Source of the DNA: Actinocrinis sp046724665
Lineage (GTDB): Bacteria > Actinomycetota > Actinomycetes > Streptomycetales > Catenulisporaceae
Reading direction: 5' to 3'
Assembly (NCBI GenBank): GCA_046724665.1
Contig: JBKOWZ010000066.1
Coordinates: 1-44,604 of the forward strand
Length of the DNA stretch: 44,604 nucleotides
Each line of letters starts with the position of its first letter. Position 1 is the stretch's first letter. The notes under the pieces are model-generated. The model had not been told where the DNA came from. It did not search any database and saw nothing but the letters and a program-made list of their open reading frames with translations. Shown one piece after another: positions 7,713-15,181 of the stretch. A program made the position numbers and the translations under genes.

Positions 7713-7863
7713 GGCTAAGGCTGACGCCAGTGCACGCGCGAGGCTGAGGCGTGATGTCTTGGGTACGTGCAAGGCCGAGCGTGACGCCTTGCGCACGCAT
7801 GAGACTCACGCGTGACGTCTTGTGTACGCGCAAGGCCGAGCGCGACGTCTTGCGCAGGCGTGA
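7713..7863. repeat. About 30-bp tandem array between rpsB and tsf
   Basis: Five units of 29-31 bp: 7713-7741, 7742-7772, 7773-7802, 7803-7833 and 7834-7863, with a core like GTGACGYCTTGCGYACGC. Alternate units resemble each other most, giving a 61-bp higher-order period. The core also resembles the sequence from the rpsB stop codon (7569) and the left arm of the rpsB terminator hairpin (7629). Confidence 0.75.
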
Positions 7864-8178
7864 GGCTTACGCGGCATGCAGGCGGCTTACGCACCAGGTG
7901 CGGCATAATGCCTCACGCGCAAGCGCGGGCAGGCGATCGCGGACCTGGGTAAGGCCGACGACTACCGTGGCGCCTCGCGCGTACGCGCGGAGACCTGCGC
8001 ACGCAGACTGGCAAGAGCCTCGGTCGCAGCGAGCAATGCGAGCGAGCTCACGCGCGAGTGGTCCGGCAGTCGGCAGGCTGCCTGGCGACCCTGGCGATCC
8101 CGCCGGACCACCGCACCGACGACCGAGCCACCGCACCGACGAGTCGTGTCCACTTCACCGCAAGCCCGTCCCGGTACC

Positions 8179-8213
8179 GTCGATCGGGCCGACCTCATCC
8201 CGGCCCGATCGAC
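8179..8213. terminator. 13-bp perfect GC-rich hairpin upstream of tsf
   Basis: GTCGATCGGGCCG (8179-8191) pairs exactly with CGGCCCGATCGAC (8201-8213) over a 9-nt loop. It could be a terminator or attenuator in the tsf leader; no T tract follows. Confidence 0.5.
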
Positions 8214-8301
8214 CGCCCGGAATCCGGGTACGCGGTCGGATCGGGCACGACCAGGGAGCGCCCGACCTGCGCTTCCGTCCGGAGCCAAGACCATCAATAC
8301 A

Positions 8302-8328
8302 CACCACCATCACCACTATCACCACCAC
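8302..8328 (+). repeat. CAY trinucleotide microsatellite
   Basis: Nine triplets, CAC except for one CAT and one TAT, about 70 bp before tsf. Confidence 0.7.
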
Positions 8329-8398
8329 CCACCCGAGCCCGCCACGGCGCCGCGATTGAGCGGCCGGAGCGCGGGCGCCTAGCGAGGGACAAAGCAGC

Positions 8399-9238
8399 AT
8401 GGCGAACTACACAACCGCTGACGTCAAGCGGCTGCGCGAGCTGACCGGCGCCGGCATGTTGGACTGCAAGAACGCGCTCGAGGAGAACGACGGCGACTTC
8501 GAGAAGGCCGTCGAGCACCTGCGGATCAAGGGCAAGCGGGGCGTCGCCAAGCGCGAGGGCCGCTCGGCGAGCAACGGCCTGGTCACCGCCCGCATCGAGG
8601 ACGGCAACGGCAAGGGCACCCTGCTCGAGCTGAACTGCGAGACCGACTTCGTGGCCAAGGGCGAGCGCTTCCAGCAGGTCGCCGCCGAGCTGCTCGGGCA
8701 CGCCGCGGCCACCGGTCCGGCCGAGGTCCCGGCGCTGCTCGCTTCGCAGTTCCCGGGCTCGGGCAAGACCGTCCAGGAGTTCGTGGACGAGGCCAACGCC
8801 ACCCTCGGCGAGAAGATCGAGCTGCGCCGCTTCGCCGTTCTGGAGGGCGGGTACGTCGCCGCGTACCTGCACAAGACCTCCCCGGACCTGCCCGCGCAGG
8901 TCGGCGTGATCGTGCAGCTCGACAAGGAGAACGCCGAAGTCGCCAAGGACGTCGCGCAGCACATCGCCGCCTTTGCTCCGGCCTACCTGAGCCGCGAGAG
9001 CGTTCCGGCCGAGGTGGTTGAGAACGAGCGCCGACTGGCCGAGGAGACCTCGCGCGAAGAGGGCAAGCCCGAGGCCGCCCTGCCGAAGATCGTCGAGGGC
9101 CGGGTCAACGGCTTCTTCAAGGAGAACGTGGTGGTGGAGCAGGCCTTCGCCAAGGACCCGAAGAAGACCGTCCAGAAGGTGCTCGACGAGGCCGGGGTGA
9201 CCCTGACGGCCTTCGCGCGCTTCCGGGTGGGAGTCTAG
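8399..9238 (+). CDS. tsf: Translation elongation factor Ts
   Basis: Guanine-nucleotide exchange factor for EF-Tu. The 279-aa product starts with the UBA-like domain (VKRLRELTGAGMLDCKNALE, residues 9-28), includes the EF-Tu contact LNCETDFVAK, and ends with two dimerisation-domain halves (Ts-N, Ts-C; IVEGRVNGFFKENVVVEQ). ATG 8399 follows GAGGGA at 8384-8389. It would normally be cotranscribed with rpsB; here two hairpins lie between them, so a separate promoter is likely although none was identified. Confidence 0.98.
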   Translation: MANYTTADVKRLRELTGAGMLDCKNALEENDGDFEKAVEHLRIKGKRGVAKREGRSASNGLVTARIEDGNGKGTLLELNCETDFVAKGERFQQVAAELLGHAAATGPAEVPALLASQFPGSGKTVQEFVDEANATLGEKIELRRFAVLEGGYVAAYLHKTSPDLPAQVGVIVQLDKENAEVAKDVAQHIAAFAPAYLSRESVPAEVVENERRLAEETSREEGKPEAALPKIVEGRVNGFFKENVVVEQAFAKDPKKTVQKVLDEAGVTLTAFARFRVGV

Positions 9239-9578
9239 ATCCAGGCGGAGACGACCGGACGGATGCTGCGGGCTGTGCACTACGCGCCGCCGAGCGGCGT
9301 GGAGCGTAGTGCAGCGCAAGATAAGCAGCGCAGAACAGTAGAACAAACGCAGCACTCCGGCGTGTTCGATCGCAAGGGCGTGTTTGATAGGTGGCGGCAT
9401 CGAAGGGTGGCGTTGAAGCAGGAAGTAGGAAGCGGTGAGTGGTGGTGGCGCGGTGAGGACACCGCTTGCCAACACCCGGCGCTGCTGACCGTTGGCGCTC
9501 GTGAGCGAGAGCGTCACTGATCCAAACACGCTCAAAGCCAGCAGCGAGCAAATGCAAGAGCAAGAGGAGGCCGCAGTC
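9239..9578. other. 340-bp gap between tsf and pyrH
   Basis: It contains the hairpin at 9278-9315 and weak repeats (GGCGTGTTCGAT and GGCGTGTTTGAT near 9360-9390). A frame entering pyrH from 9492 is open, but its extra 29 residues have no UMP-kinase homology and the ribosome site favours 9579. Confidence 0.55.
9278..9315 (+). terminator. Hairpin after tsf
   Basis: TGCACTACGC (9278-9287) pairs exactly with GCGTAGTGCA (9306-9315); the loop itself holds CGCCG...CGGCG. Likely terminator of tsf; no T tract. Confidence 0.6.
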
Positions 9579-10370
9579 GTGGCAGGTATCAATCAAGAGA
9601 CCGACCCGGCTGCGGCCTTCGCCGCGTCCCCGGGGGAGCGCGGCCGATACCGGCGGGTCGTGCTGAAGCTGTCCGGGGAGGTCTTCGGCGGCGGCAAGGT
9701 CGGGGTCGATCCGGACGTCGTGCAGTCCATCGCCCGGGAGATTGCGCAGGCGGTGCGGCAGACCGGCACCCAGGTCGCCATCGTGGTCGGCGGCGGCAAC
9801 TTCTTCCGCGGCGCCGAGCTCAAGAACCGCGGCATGGAGCAGGCACGTGGCGACTACATGGGCATGCTCGGCACCGTGATGAACTGCCTGGCCCTCCAGG
9901 ACTTCCTGGAGAAGCAGGGCGTCGAGACCCGGGTGCAGACCGCGATCACCATGGCGCAGATCGCCGAGCCTTATATCCCGCGCAAAGCCATCCGGCACCT
10001 GGAGAAGGGCCGGGTAGTGATCTTTGGCGCCGGCGCCGGGATGCCTTACTTCACCACCGACACCACCGCCGCTCAGCGCGCCCTTGAGATAGGCGCCGAG
10101 GTGGTGCTCATGGCGAAGCAGGGCGTGGACGGCGTGTACGACGCGGATCCGAAGTCCAGCCCGGACGCGGTCAAGTTCGACACGATGACGCACCGCGAAC
10201 TGCTCAACCGCGGCCTCAAGGTTGCCGACTCGACCGCGGTCTCGCTGTGCATGGACAACGGCATGCCGATCGTGGTGTTCGGGCTCTACGACGGCAACAT
10301 CACCCGCGCGGTGTCCGGTGCGAAGATCGGTACGCTGGTCAGCCGTGAAGACGACGCGCCCGCGCAGTAG
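9579..10370 (+). CDS. pyrH: Uridylate kinase (UMP kinase)
   Basis: Phosphorylates UMP to UDP in pyrimidine nucleotide synthesis; cytosolic hexamer of the amino-acid kinase fold. The 263-aa product has VVLKLSGEVF at the phosphate-binding N-terminus, GGGNFFRGAEL, the long conserved run starting YMGMLGTVMNCLALQDFLE, and FGAGAGMPYFTTDTTAAQRA. GTG 9579 is preferred because GAGGAGG at 9564-9570 is 8 bp upstream and the preceding residues are not conserved. frr follows after 48 bp and is probably cotranscribed. Confidence 0.96.
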   Translation: MAGINQETDPAAAFAASPGERGRYRRVVLKLSGEVFGGGKVGVDPDVVQSIAREIAQAVRQTGTQVAIVVGGGNFFRGAELKNRGMEQARGDYMGMLGTVMNCLALQDFLEKQGVETRVQTAITMAQIAEPYIPRKAIRHLEKGRVVIFGAGAGMPYFTTDTTAAQRALEIGAEVVLMAKQGVDGVYDADPKSSPDAVKFDTMTHRELLNRGLKVADSTAVSLCMDNGMPIVVFGLYDGNITRAVSGAKIGTLVSREDDAPAQ

Positions 10371-10418
10371 TTTGTCTGATGGAGACTTCCCAGCCGTGGG
10401 CGGACAAGGAGCCGTGAA

Positions 10419-10976
10419 GTGATCGACGAAACCCTCCTCGAGGCCGAGGACAAGATGGACAAGGCCGTGGCGGTGGCCAAGGAGGACTTCTCCGGCATCC
10501 GCACGGGCCGAGCCACTCCGGGCATGTTCAACAAGATCACGGTGGACTACTACGGCACCCCGACGCCCGTGCCCCAGCTCGCGTCGATCCAGGCGCCCGA
10601 GGCTCGGATGGCCGTGATCACGCCCTACGACAAGAGTTCGCTGAACGCGATCGAGAAGGCGATCCGCGACTCCGACCTGGGCGTGAACCCGAGCAACGAC
10701 GGCAACGTCATCCGGGTGGTCTTCCCACAGCTGACCGAGGAGCGCCGCAAGGAGTACATCAAGGTCGCCCGCAGCAAGGCCGAGGACGCCAAGGTCTCCG
10801 TGCGCAACATCCGCCGGCACGCCAAGGAAGCCATCGACAAGCTGATCAAGGATGGCGGGGTCGGCGAGGACGAGGGCAAGCGCGCGGAGAAGGAACTCGA
10901 CGGATTCACCGCCAAGCACACGGCCCAGATCGACGACGCGCTCAAGCACAAGGAAGCCGAGTTGCTCGAGGTCTGA
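10419..10976 (+). CDS. frr: Ribosome recycling factor
   Basis: Splits post-termination ribosomes together with EF-G. The 185-aa product has the standard length and motifs: FSGIRTGRATPGMFNKITVDYYG (core helices), ITPYDKSSLNAIEKAI, and the C-terminal VRNIRRHAKEAIDKL. GTG 10419 follows AAGGAG (10407-10412). The stop TGA at 10974-10976 runs straight into repeated sequence. Confidence 0.97.
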   Translation: MIDETLLEAEDKMDKAVAVAKEDFSGIRTGRATPGMFNKITVDYYGTPTPVPQLASIQAPEARMAVITPYDKSSLNAIEKAIRDSDLGVNPSNDGNVIRVVFPQLTEERRKEYIKVARSKAEDAKVSVRNIRRHAKEAIDKLIKDGGVGEDEGKRAEKELDGFTAKHTAQIDDALKHKEAELLEV

Positions 10977-10992
10977 GCGGACGCTCCGCGGA

Positions 10993-11248
10993 GAGCGGCG
11001 GCGCGAACAAAATCCCGGCCACCACGAGCAGGCCTGGCGCGTTACGCGCGAGGAGTGGCGGCGCGACCGAAAATCCTGGCCACCACGAGCAGGCCTAGGG
11101 CGTTGCGCGCAGGGAGTGGCGGCGGACCGAAATCTTGGCCACCACGAGCGGGCCCAGGGCGTTCTACGCGGGGAGTGGCGGCGACGTCGGGCGGCAAGAT
11201 CCGGCGTCGGCGCTGGGCGTTCCGCGCGCGGGGAGCGGCAGCGCGCGG
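10993..11248. repeat. 60-bp tandem array, four units plus a partial
   Basis: Units 10993-11052, 11053-11113, 11114-11172 and 11173-11232 (60, 61, 59, 60 bp) each start GAGYGGCGGCG. The first three also share GGCCACCACGAGC and GGGCGTT-like ends. A partial fifth copy starts at 11233. CTCCGCGGAG, a 10-bp palindrome, lies just before (10984-10993). Confidence 0.85.
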
Positions 11249-11642
11249 TGTGAGCGTTTCGGGAGCGTGCCGCGTCGGTGCGTTGACCGCGTGTTGGGTT
11301 GACCGTGCGTTGGTTGGCCGCGTGTCGAGCGTTGGTCGCGTAGTGCGCGGTGGCTGTGCGGTGTACGGCGCGCGGTGTGAGCGTTTCGGGAGTGTGCGGC
11401 GTCGGTGCGTTGACCGCGTGTTGGGTTGACCGTATTGGTTGGCCGGGTGTCGGGCGTTGGTTGCGTAGTGCGTGGCAGCTGTGCGGTGTACGGCGCGCGC
11501 GGTTTGAGCGTTCCGGGAGTGTGCCGCGTTGGTGCGCTGACCGTGCATTGGTTTGACTGTGTGTTGGTTGGCCGTGTTGGTTGACCGCGTGTCGGGCGTC
11601 GGTTGCGTTGTGCGCGGCGGCTGTGTGGTGTACGGCGCGCGG
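11249..11642. repeat. 127-bp tandem array, three units
   Basis: Units 11249-11375 and 11376-11502 are exactly 127 bp each; the third (11503-11642) is 140 bp. All start TKTGAGCGTTYCGGGAG and end CTGTGYGGTGTACGGCGCGC. Inside each unit, GCGTTGACCGCGTGT-like segments recur at about 16-20 bp, so the array is nested. Confidence 0.88.
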
Positions 11643-11803
11643 TGGTGTGCGGAACGGCGGCGCGGTGCGTGATACGGGCGTGCGCGGCACGTCTTCGGGC
11701 ATCCTCCGCGCCACGCGCGACCGGCCCCGACACCGCTCGGAAGCCCGAGATCGGGTACCGTCATGCGCTGACAGACGATCCGGTTCGGGGAAAGGCCGCG
11801 CAG

Positions 11804-12670
11804 ATGACGAGCGCCTTGAAGGGGAGGGAGCAGCCCGTGGCGCCGCTCGGTCGAGTCAACGGCCGGGCCGGGCGGAACCTTCCCGCGGCGATCGGCGTCG
11901 GCGTGGTGCTCGGGGCCGCCATCATCGCCTCGTTGCTGCTGTTCAAGCCCGCCTTCCTGGCTCTGGTCGCCGCGGCCTCGGTGCTCGGGGTGCGCGAGCT
12001 GTCGATCGCGTTTCAGGAGCGCGGCATCCGCTTCCCGCTGATCCCGGTCGCGACCGGCGGCGTCGGGATGCTTGTCGCCGCCTACTTCCGCGGTGAGGGC
12101 GCTTTGGCCGCCGCGCTCGCGTTGACCGTCGTCGGCGTGGTGGTCTGGCGGCTGACCGATCCGGCGGAGGGGTATCTGCGCGACGCGAGCGCCGGGGTTT
12201 TCGCGGCCGTGTACGTCCCCTTCCTCGCCGGGTTCTCCATGCTGCTGACCGCCGCCGATCACGGCGCGCAGCGGGCGCTGATCTTCCTGATCCTGACGAC
12301 CTGCAACGACACCGGCGGCTACGTGGCCGGCGTGCTGATCGGCCGGCATCCGATGGCCCCGTCGATCTCGCCGAAGAAGTCCTGGGAGGGGCTGGCCGGC
12401 TCGGTGCTCGCCACGGCCGCCGCCGGCGCGATCACGCTGGTCACCATGCTGCACGGGCAGGCCTGGCAGGGCGCGGTGACCGGCGTCGCCGTAGTGGCCA
12501 GCGCCACGCTCGGCGACCTTTGCGAGTCGATGATCAAGCGCGACCTCGGCATCAAGGACATGGGCAACCTGCTGCCCGGCCACGGCGGCATCATGGACCG
12601 GCTCGACTCGCTGCTGCCCACCGCCCCGGTCGCCTGGCTGTTACTCGCGCTCTTCGTTCCGGTCAAGTAA
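11804..12670 (+). CDS. cdsA: Phosphatidate cytidylyltransferase
   Basis: Integral membrane enzyme that makes CDP-diacylglycerol from phosphatidic acid and CTP. The 288-aa product has about eight hydrophobic segments and the CDS family signature near the C-terminus (SPKKSWEGL, then LGDLCESMIKRDLGIKD and LPGHGGIMDRLDSLL). ATG 11804 is chosen, with GGGGAAAGG upstream; GTG 11837 is an alternative. The open frame upstream lies in repeats and is not part of the gene. Confidence 0.93.
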   Translation: MTSALKGREQPVAPLGRVNGRAGRNLPAAIGVGVVLGAAIIASLLLFKPAFLALVAAASVLGVRELSIAFQERGIRFPLIPVATGGVGMLVAAYFRGEGALAAALALTVVGVVVWRLTDPAEGYLRDASAGVFAAVYVPFLAGFSMLLTAADHGAQRALIFLILTTCNDTGGYVAGVLIGRHPMAPSISPKKSWEGLAGSVLATAAAGAITLVTMLHGQAWQGAVTGVAVVASATLGDLCESMIKRDLGIKDMGNLLPGHGGIMDRLDSLLPTAPVAWLLLALFVPVK

Positions 12671-12701
12671 CCCGGTCGGCCCATGGGACAATAGGCAGAT
12701 C

Positions 12702-13841
12702 ATGAGCAAGCAGGATCTGCCAGTCCCGACCGGTACCCGCCCCGAGCCGGGGCTGGTTCTCTTCGACGCGCCGCGCCGTGGCAAGCCGCCACGCCACCTC
12801 GCCGACCTCGCTCCGGCCGAGCGCAAGGACGCGGTCGTCCAGTCGGGCCTGCCGGGATTCCGCGCCGCGCAGCTGTCCAAGCACTACTTCGACCGGCTGG
12901 TTGACGACCCGGCGCAGTGGACGGACGTGCCGCTCGCGCAGCGGGAAGCGCTGCACAAGGCACTCTTCCCGCGCCTGATGACGTCGATGCGGGAGATCAC
13001 CTGCGACGGTGGCAAGACGCGTAAGACCCTCTGGCGCCTGCACGATGGCGTCCTCGTCGAATCCGTCCTGATGCGTTACCCCGATCGCGTGACGATGTGC
13101 GTCTCCTCGCAGGCGGGCTGCGGCATGAACTGCCCGTTCTGCGCGACCGGCCAGGCGGGGCTCACGCGCAACCTGTCCACCGCCGAGATCGTCGAGCAGG
13201 TCGTGGCCGGCGCGCGCGAACTGGCGCGCGGCGAGGTGCCCGGCGGCCCGGGGCGGGTCTCCAACGTGGTGTTCATGGGCATGGGCGAACCGCTGGCGAA
13301 CTACAACGCCGTGCTCGGCGCGGTGCGGCGGCTGACCGATCCCGCTCCGGACGGCCTCGGCCTGTCGCAGCGTCACATCACCGTGTCCACGGTCGGCCTG
13401 GTCCCGGCGATCGAGAAGCTGACCGCCGAGCGGCTCAACGTCACGCTCGCCGTCTCGCTGCACGCCCCGGACGACGAACTGCGCGACGAACTCGTCCCGG
13501 TCAACACCCGCTGGCGGATCGGCGAGGTGCTTGGCGCCGCCTGGGACTACGCGCACACCACGAAGCGCCGCGTGTCGATCGAGTACGCGCTGATCCGCGG
13601 CATCAACGACCAGAAGTGGCGCGCCGACCTGCTGGGCAAGCGCCTGCACGGCAAGCTCGCCCACGTCAACCTCATCCCGCTCAACCCGACGCCCGGCTCC
13701 AAGTGGACCGCGTCCCGCCCCGAGGACGAGGACGCGTTCGTGCGCACCCTGGAGGCTTACGGCGTCCCGGTGACCGTCCGCGACACGCGGGGCCGTGAGA
13801 TCGATGGCGCGTGCGGGCAACTGGCCGCGCTTGAGGCGTGA
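12702..13841 (+). CDS. rlmN: Dual-specificity 23S rRNA (A2503-C2)/tRNA (A37-C2) methyltransferase RlmN
   Basis: Radical-SAM enzyme. The 379-aa product has the CxxxCxxC cluster motif (C140, C144, C147 in QAGCGMNCPFCATG), FMGMGEPLANY, and the late Cys in GREIDGACGQLA that carries the methyl group in this family. The start is ATG 12702; GACAAT at 12687-12692 could be a -10 box only 9 nt before it, so the transcript may have almost no leader. It lies 31 bp after cdsA. Confidence 0.96.
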   Translation: MSKQDLPVPTGTRPEPGLVLFDAPRRGKPPRHLADLAPAERKDAVVQSGLPGFRAAQLSKHYFDRLVDDPAQWTDVPLAQREALHKALFPRLMTSMREITCDGGKTRKTLWRLHDGVLVESVLMRYPDRVTMCVSSQAGCGMNCPFCATGQAGLTRNLSTAEIVEQVVAGARELARGEVPGGPGRVSNVVFMGMGEPLANYNAVLGAVRRLTDPAPDGLGLSQRHITVSTVGLVPAIEKLTAERLNVTLAVSLHAPDDELRDELVPVNTRWRIGEVLGAAWDYAHTTKRRVSIEYALIRGINDQKWRADLLGKRLHGKLAHVNLIPLNPTPGSKWTASRPEDEDAFVRTLEAYGVPVTVRDTRGREIDGACGQLAALEA

Positions 13842-13878
13842 AGTTGGGAGACAGGGGGTTACTAGCGATGGGGGCGGA

Positions 13879-14538
13879 GTGATCCGGCATATCGTCTGGG
13901 ACTGGAACGGCACGCTGTTCGACGATCAGGAACTCGTCGTGGCTGCCACGAACGCCTCGCTCGCCGCGATCGGCGTGCACCGGCATATAACCAATGAGCA
14001 GTACAAGGACCTCTACCAGCGGCCGATGGAGAACTTCTACGCCGCGCTCGTCGATGCCCCCATCCCGACCGGTCAGTGGTCGCTGCTCGACGCCGCGTTC
14101 GCCGAGTACTACCTCTCGCACGTGCGCGAGATCGGCCTGACCGGCGACGCCCTGGCCGCGATGGACGCGTGGTCGCCGCGCACGCAGTCGCTGCTGTCGA
14201 TGTTCGGGCACGAGGATCTGCTGCGGCTGACCGGCGAGTTCGAGCTGCACAGCCGGTTCGGGCGGATCGACGGGCGCCCCGACGACCCGGACTTCGGGCC
14301 GAAGGCCAAGTACCTCGTCCGGCACGTGGAGCACCTGCGGGCCCAGCAGCCCGACCTGACCGGGGATCAGATCGCGTTGATCGGCGACTGCGTGGACGAC
14401 GCGCATGCCGCCTTCCACGTCGGCGCCACCGCTGTGCTTTATACCGGCGGATCGTCCAACCGCGCCGTGTTGGAGAAGGCCGGCGTACCGGTGGTGGACA
14501 CGCTCACTGAGGCGATCGAGATCGTCGCGGCACTCTGA
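13879..14538 (+). CDS. HAD-superfamily phosphatase (Gph/PGP-like)
   Basis: A 219-aa cytosolic hydrolase. HAD motif I is degenerate (VWDWNGTLFDD, residues 6-16, DxN in place of DxD). Motif III Lys lies in FGPKAKYLV and motif IV in LIGDCVDDAHAA. The cap helices sit between motif I and the middle, as in phosphoglycolate phosphatases. Asn at the second motif I position is seen in a subgroup of HAD proteins and makes substrate prediction unsafe. GTG 13879 has GGGGGCGGA before it. The 3' end overlaps the convergent permease gene by 35 bp. Confidence 0.82.
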   Translation: MIRHIVWDWNGTLFDDQELVVAATNASLAAIGVHRHITNEQYKDLYQRPMENFYAALVDAPIPTGQWSLLDAAFAEYYLSHVREIGLTGDALAAMDAWSPRTQSLLSMFGHEDLLRLTGEFELHSRFGRIDGRPDDPDFGPKAKYLVRHVEHLRAQQPDLTGDQIALIGDCVDDAHAAFHVGATAVLYTGGSSNRAVLEKAGVPVVDTLTEAIEIVAAL

Positions 14539-15142
14539 CGGCCGGGCGGGTCCAGAGCCGGGTCCAGTCGATCCGCAGCCACACCAGGGAACTCGCGAGC
14601 AGCGCCCCGCCGATGACGAGCATGACGGTCAGCGCGGTGCCGAGCAGCCATGTGGACATGTTGGCGGTGAGCATCCTGCGCAGCGGCGAGTAGTGCGGTA
14701 ACACGGCGCTGAGTGGCATACGCACCAGCGCGAGGAGCAGGCTTCCCGCTAAGGCACCGACTCCGGCGAACAGCGAGAGACGTATGGCGGCGAGCAGCCA
14801 CGCGATCCGCTGTTCGGCTCCGGCCTGGCGTAGTCCGCGTGCCGCGCGGTGCCGCGTATCGCGTAGCCCGGCTGCGTTCCACGCGGTCGCGGTGAAGCCC
14901 GGCAGGGCCGCACAGCATAGGCCGGTTACCGCACCGAGCGTCAGCTTCGCCGAGGGGGCGACCAGCGCGATCGTGATCGGCGGCGCGGCGAGTGCGGCCG
15001 ACCCGGCGACTCGCAGCGCGGCCAGTCTTGGCGCGCGGTCCAGCGGTACGGCGAGCCGCAGCGCGAGCCGCGTGCGGAACCACGCCGCGTCGCGTGGCTG
15101 GGAATAGGAGTCGATCGTGCCGACTGTGCTGCCTGCATTCAT
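14504..15142 (-). CDS. Small integral membrane protein, probable partner of the adjacent ABC ATPase
   Basis: A 212-aa protein with four or so hydrophobic segments (around residues 42-62, 64-84, 120-143 and 160-188). RHRAARGLRQAGAEQRIAWLLAAIRLSLF resembles the cytoplasmic coupling region of FtsX/MacB permeases, but the protein is far smaller than that family (usually 350-850 aa) and lacks a large extracellular domain. It starts 39 bp after the ATPase on the same strand. It could be a reduced or decayed permease. No substrate can be assigned. Confidence 0.6.
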   Translation of the reverse strand: MNAGSTVGTIDSYSQPRDAAWFRTRLALRLAVPLDRAPRLAALRVAGSAALAAPPITIALVAPSAKLTLGAVTGLCCAALPGFTATAWNAAGLRDTRHRAARGLRQAGAEQRIAWLLAAIRLSLFAGVGALAGSLLLALVRMPLSAVLPHYSPLRRMLTANMSTWLLGTALTVMLVIGGALLASSLVWLRIDWTRLWTRPAVRVPRRSRSPQ

Positions 15143-15181
15143 GTCTTGTACTCACACATCGCTGCACTCATGTCACAGTGC

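Larger units (their letters stand above)
7573..8398. other. 826-bp repeat-rich gap between rpsB and tsf
   Basis: No gene is supported. In order: a strong terminator-like hairpin (7627-7667), a degenerate tandem array of about 30-bp units (7713-7863), mixed sequence, a 13-bp-stem hairpin (8179-8213) followed by a small CCGG hairpin (8216-8228), a CAY microsatellite (8302-8328), then the tsf ribosome site. A frame at 8146-8382 encodes a His run but lacks a start signal. Confidence 0.65.
10977..11803. other. 827-bp gap between frr and cdsA made almost wholly of tandem repeats
   Basis: No gene is supported. It consists of the 60-bp array (10993-11248), the 127-bp array (11249-11642) and about 160 bp of unique sequence before cdsA. 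Long open frames exist on both strands, but the repeat periods (59, 60, 61, 127 bp) do not keep a reading frame, so they are not coding. Confidence 0.75.

Noticed and set aside
8146..8382. Small frame encoding a His-rich peptide before tsf
   Set aside because: The His run comes from the CAY microsatellite; there is no ribosome site and the frame contains the terminator-like hairpin.
10993..11642. Possible CRISPR array
   Set aside because: Units are directly adjacent with no unique spacers between constant repeats, and unit length is 60 or 127 bp.
9117..11714. 865-codon open frame on the minus strand
   Set aside because: It is antisense to pyrH and frr and crosses both tandem arrays; its peptide is Arg/Pro/Ala/His-rich with no recognisable domain and arises from GC-rich codon bias.
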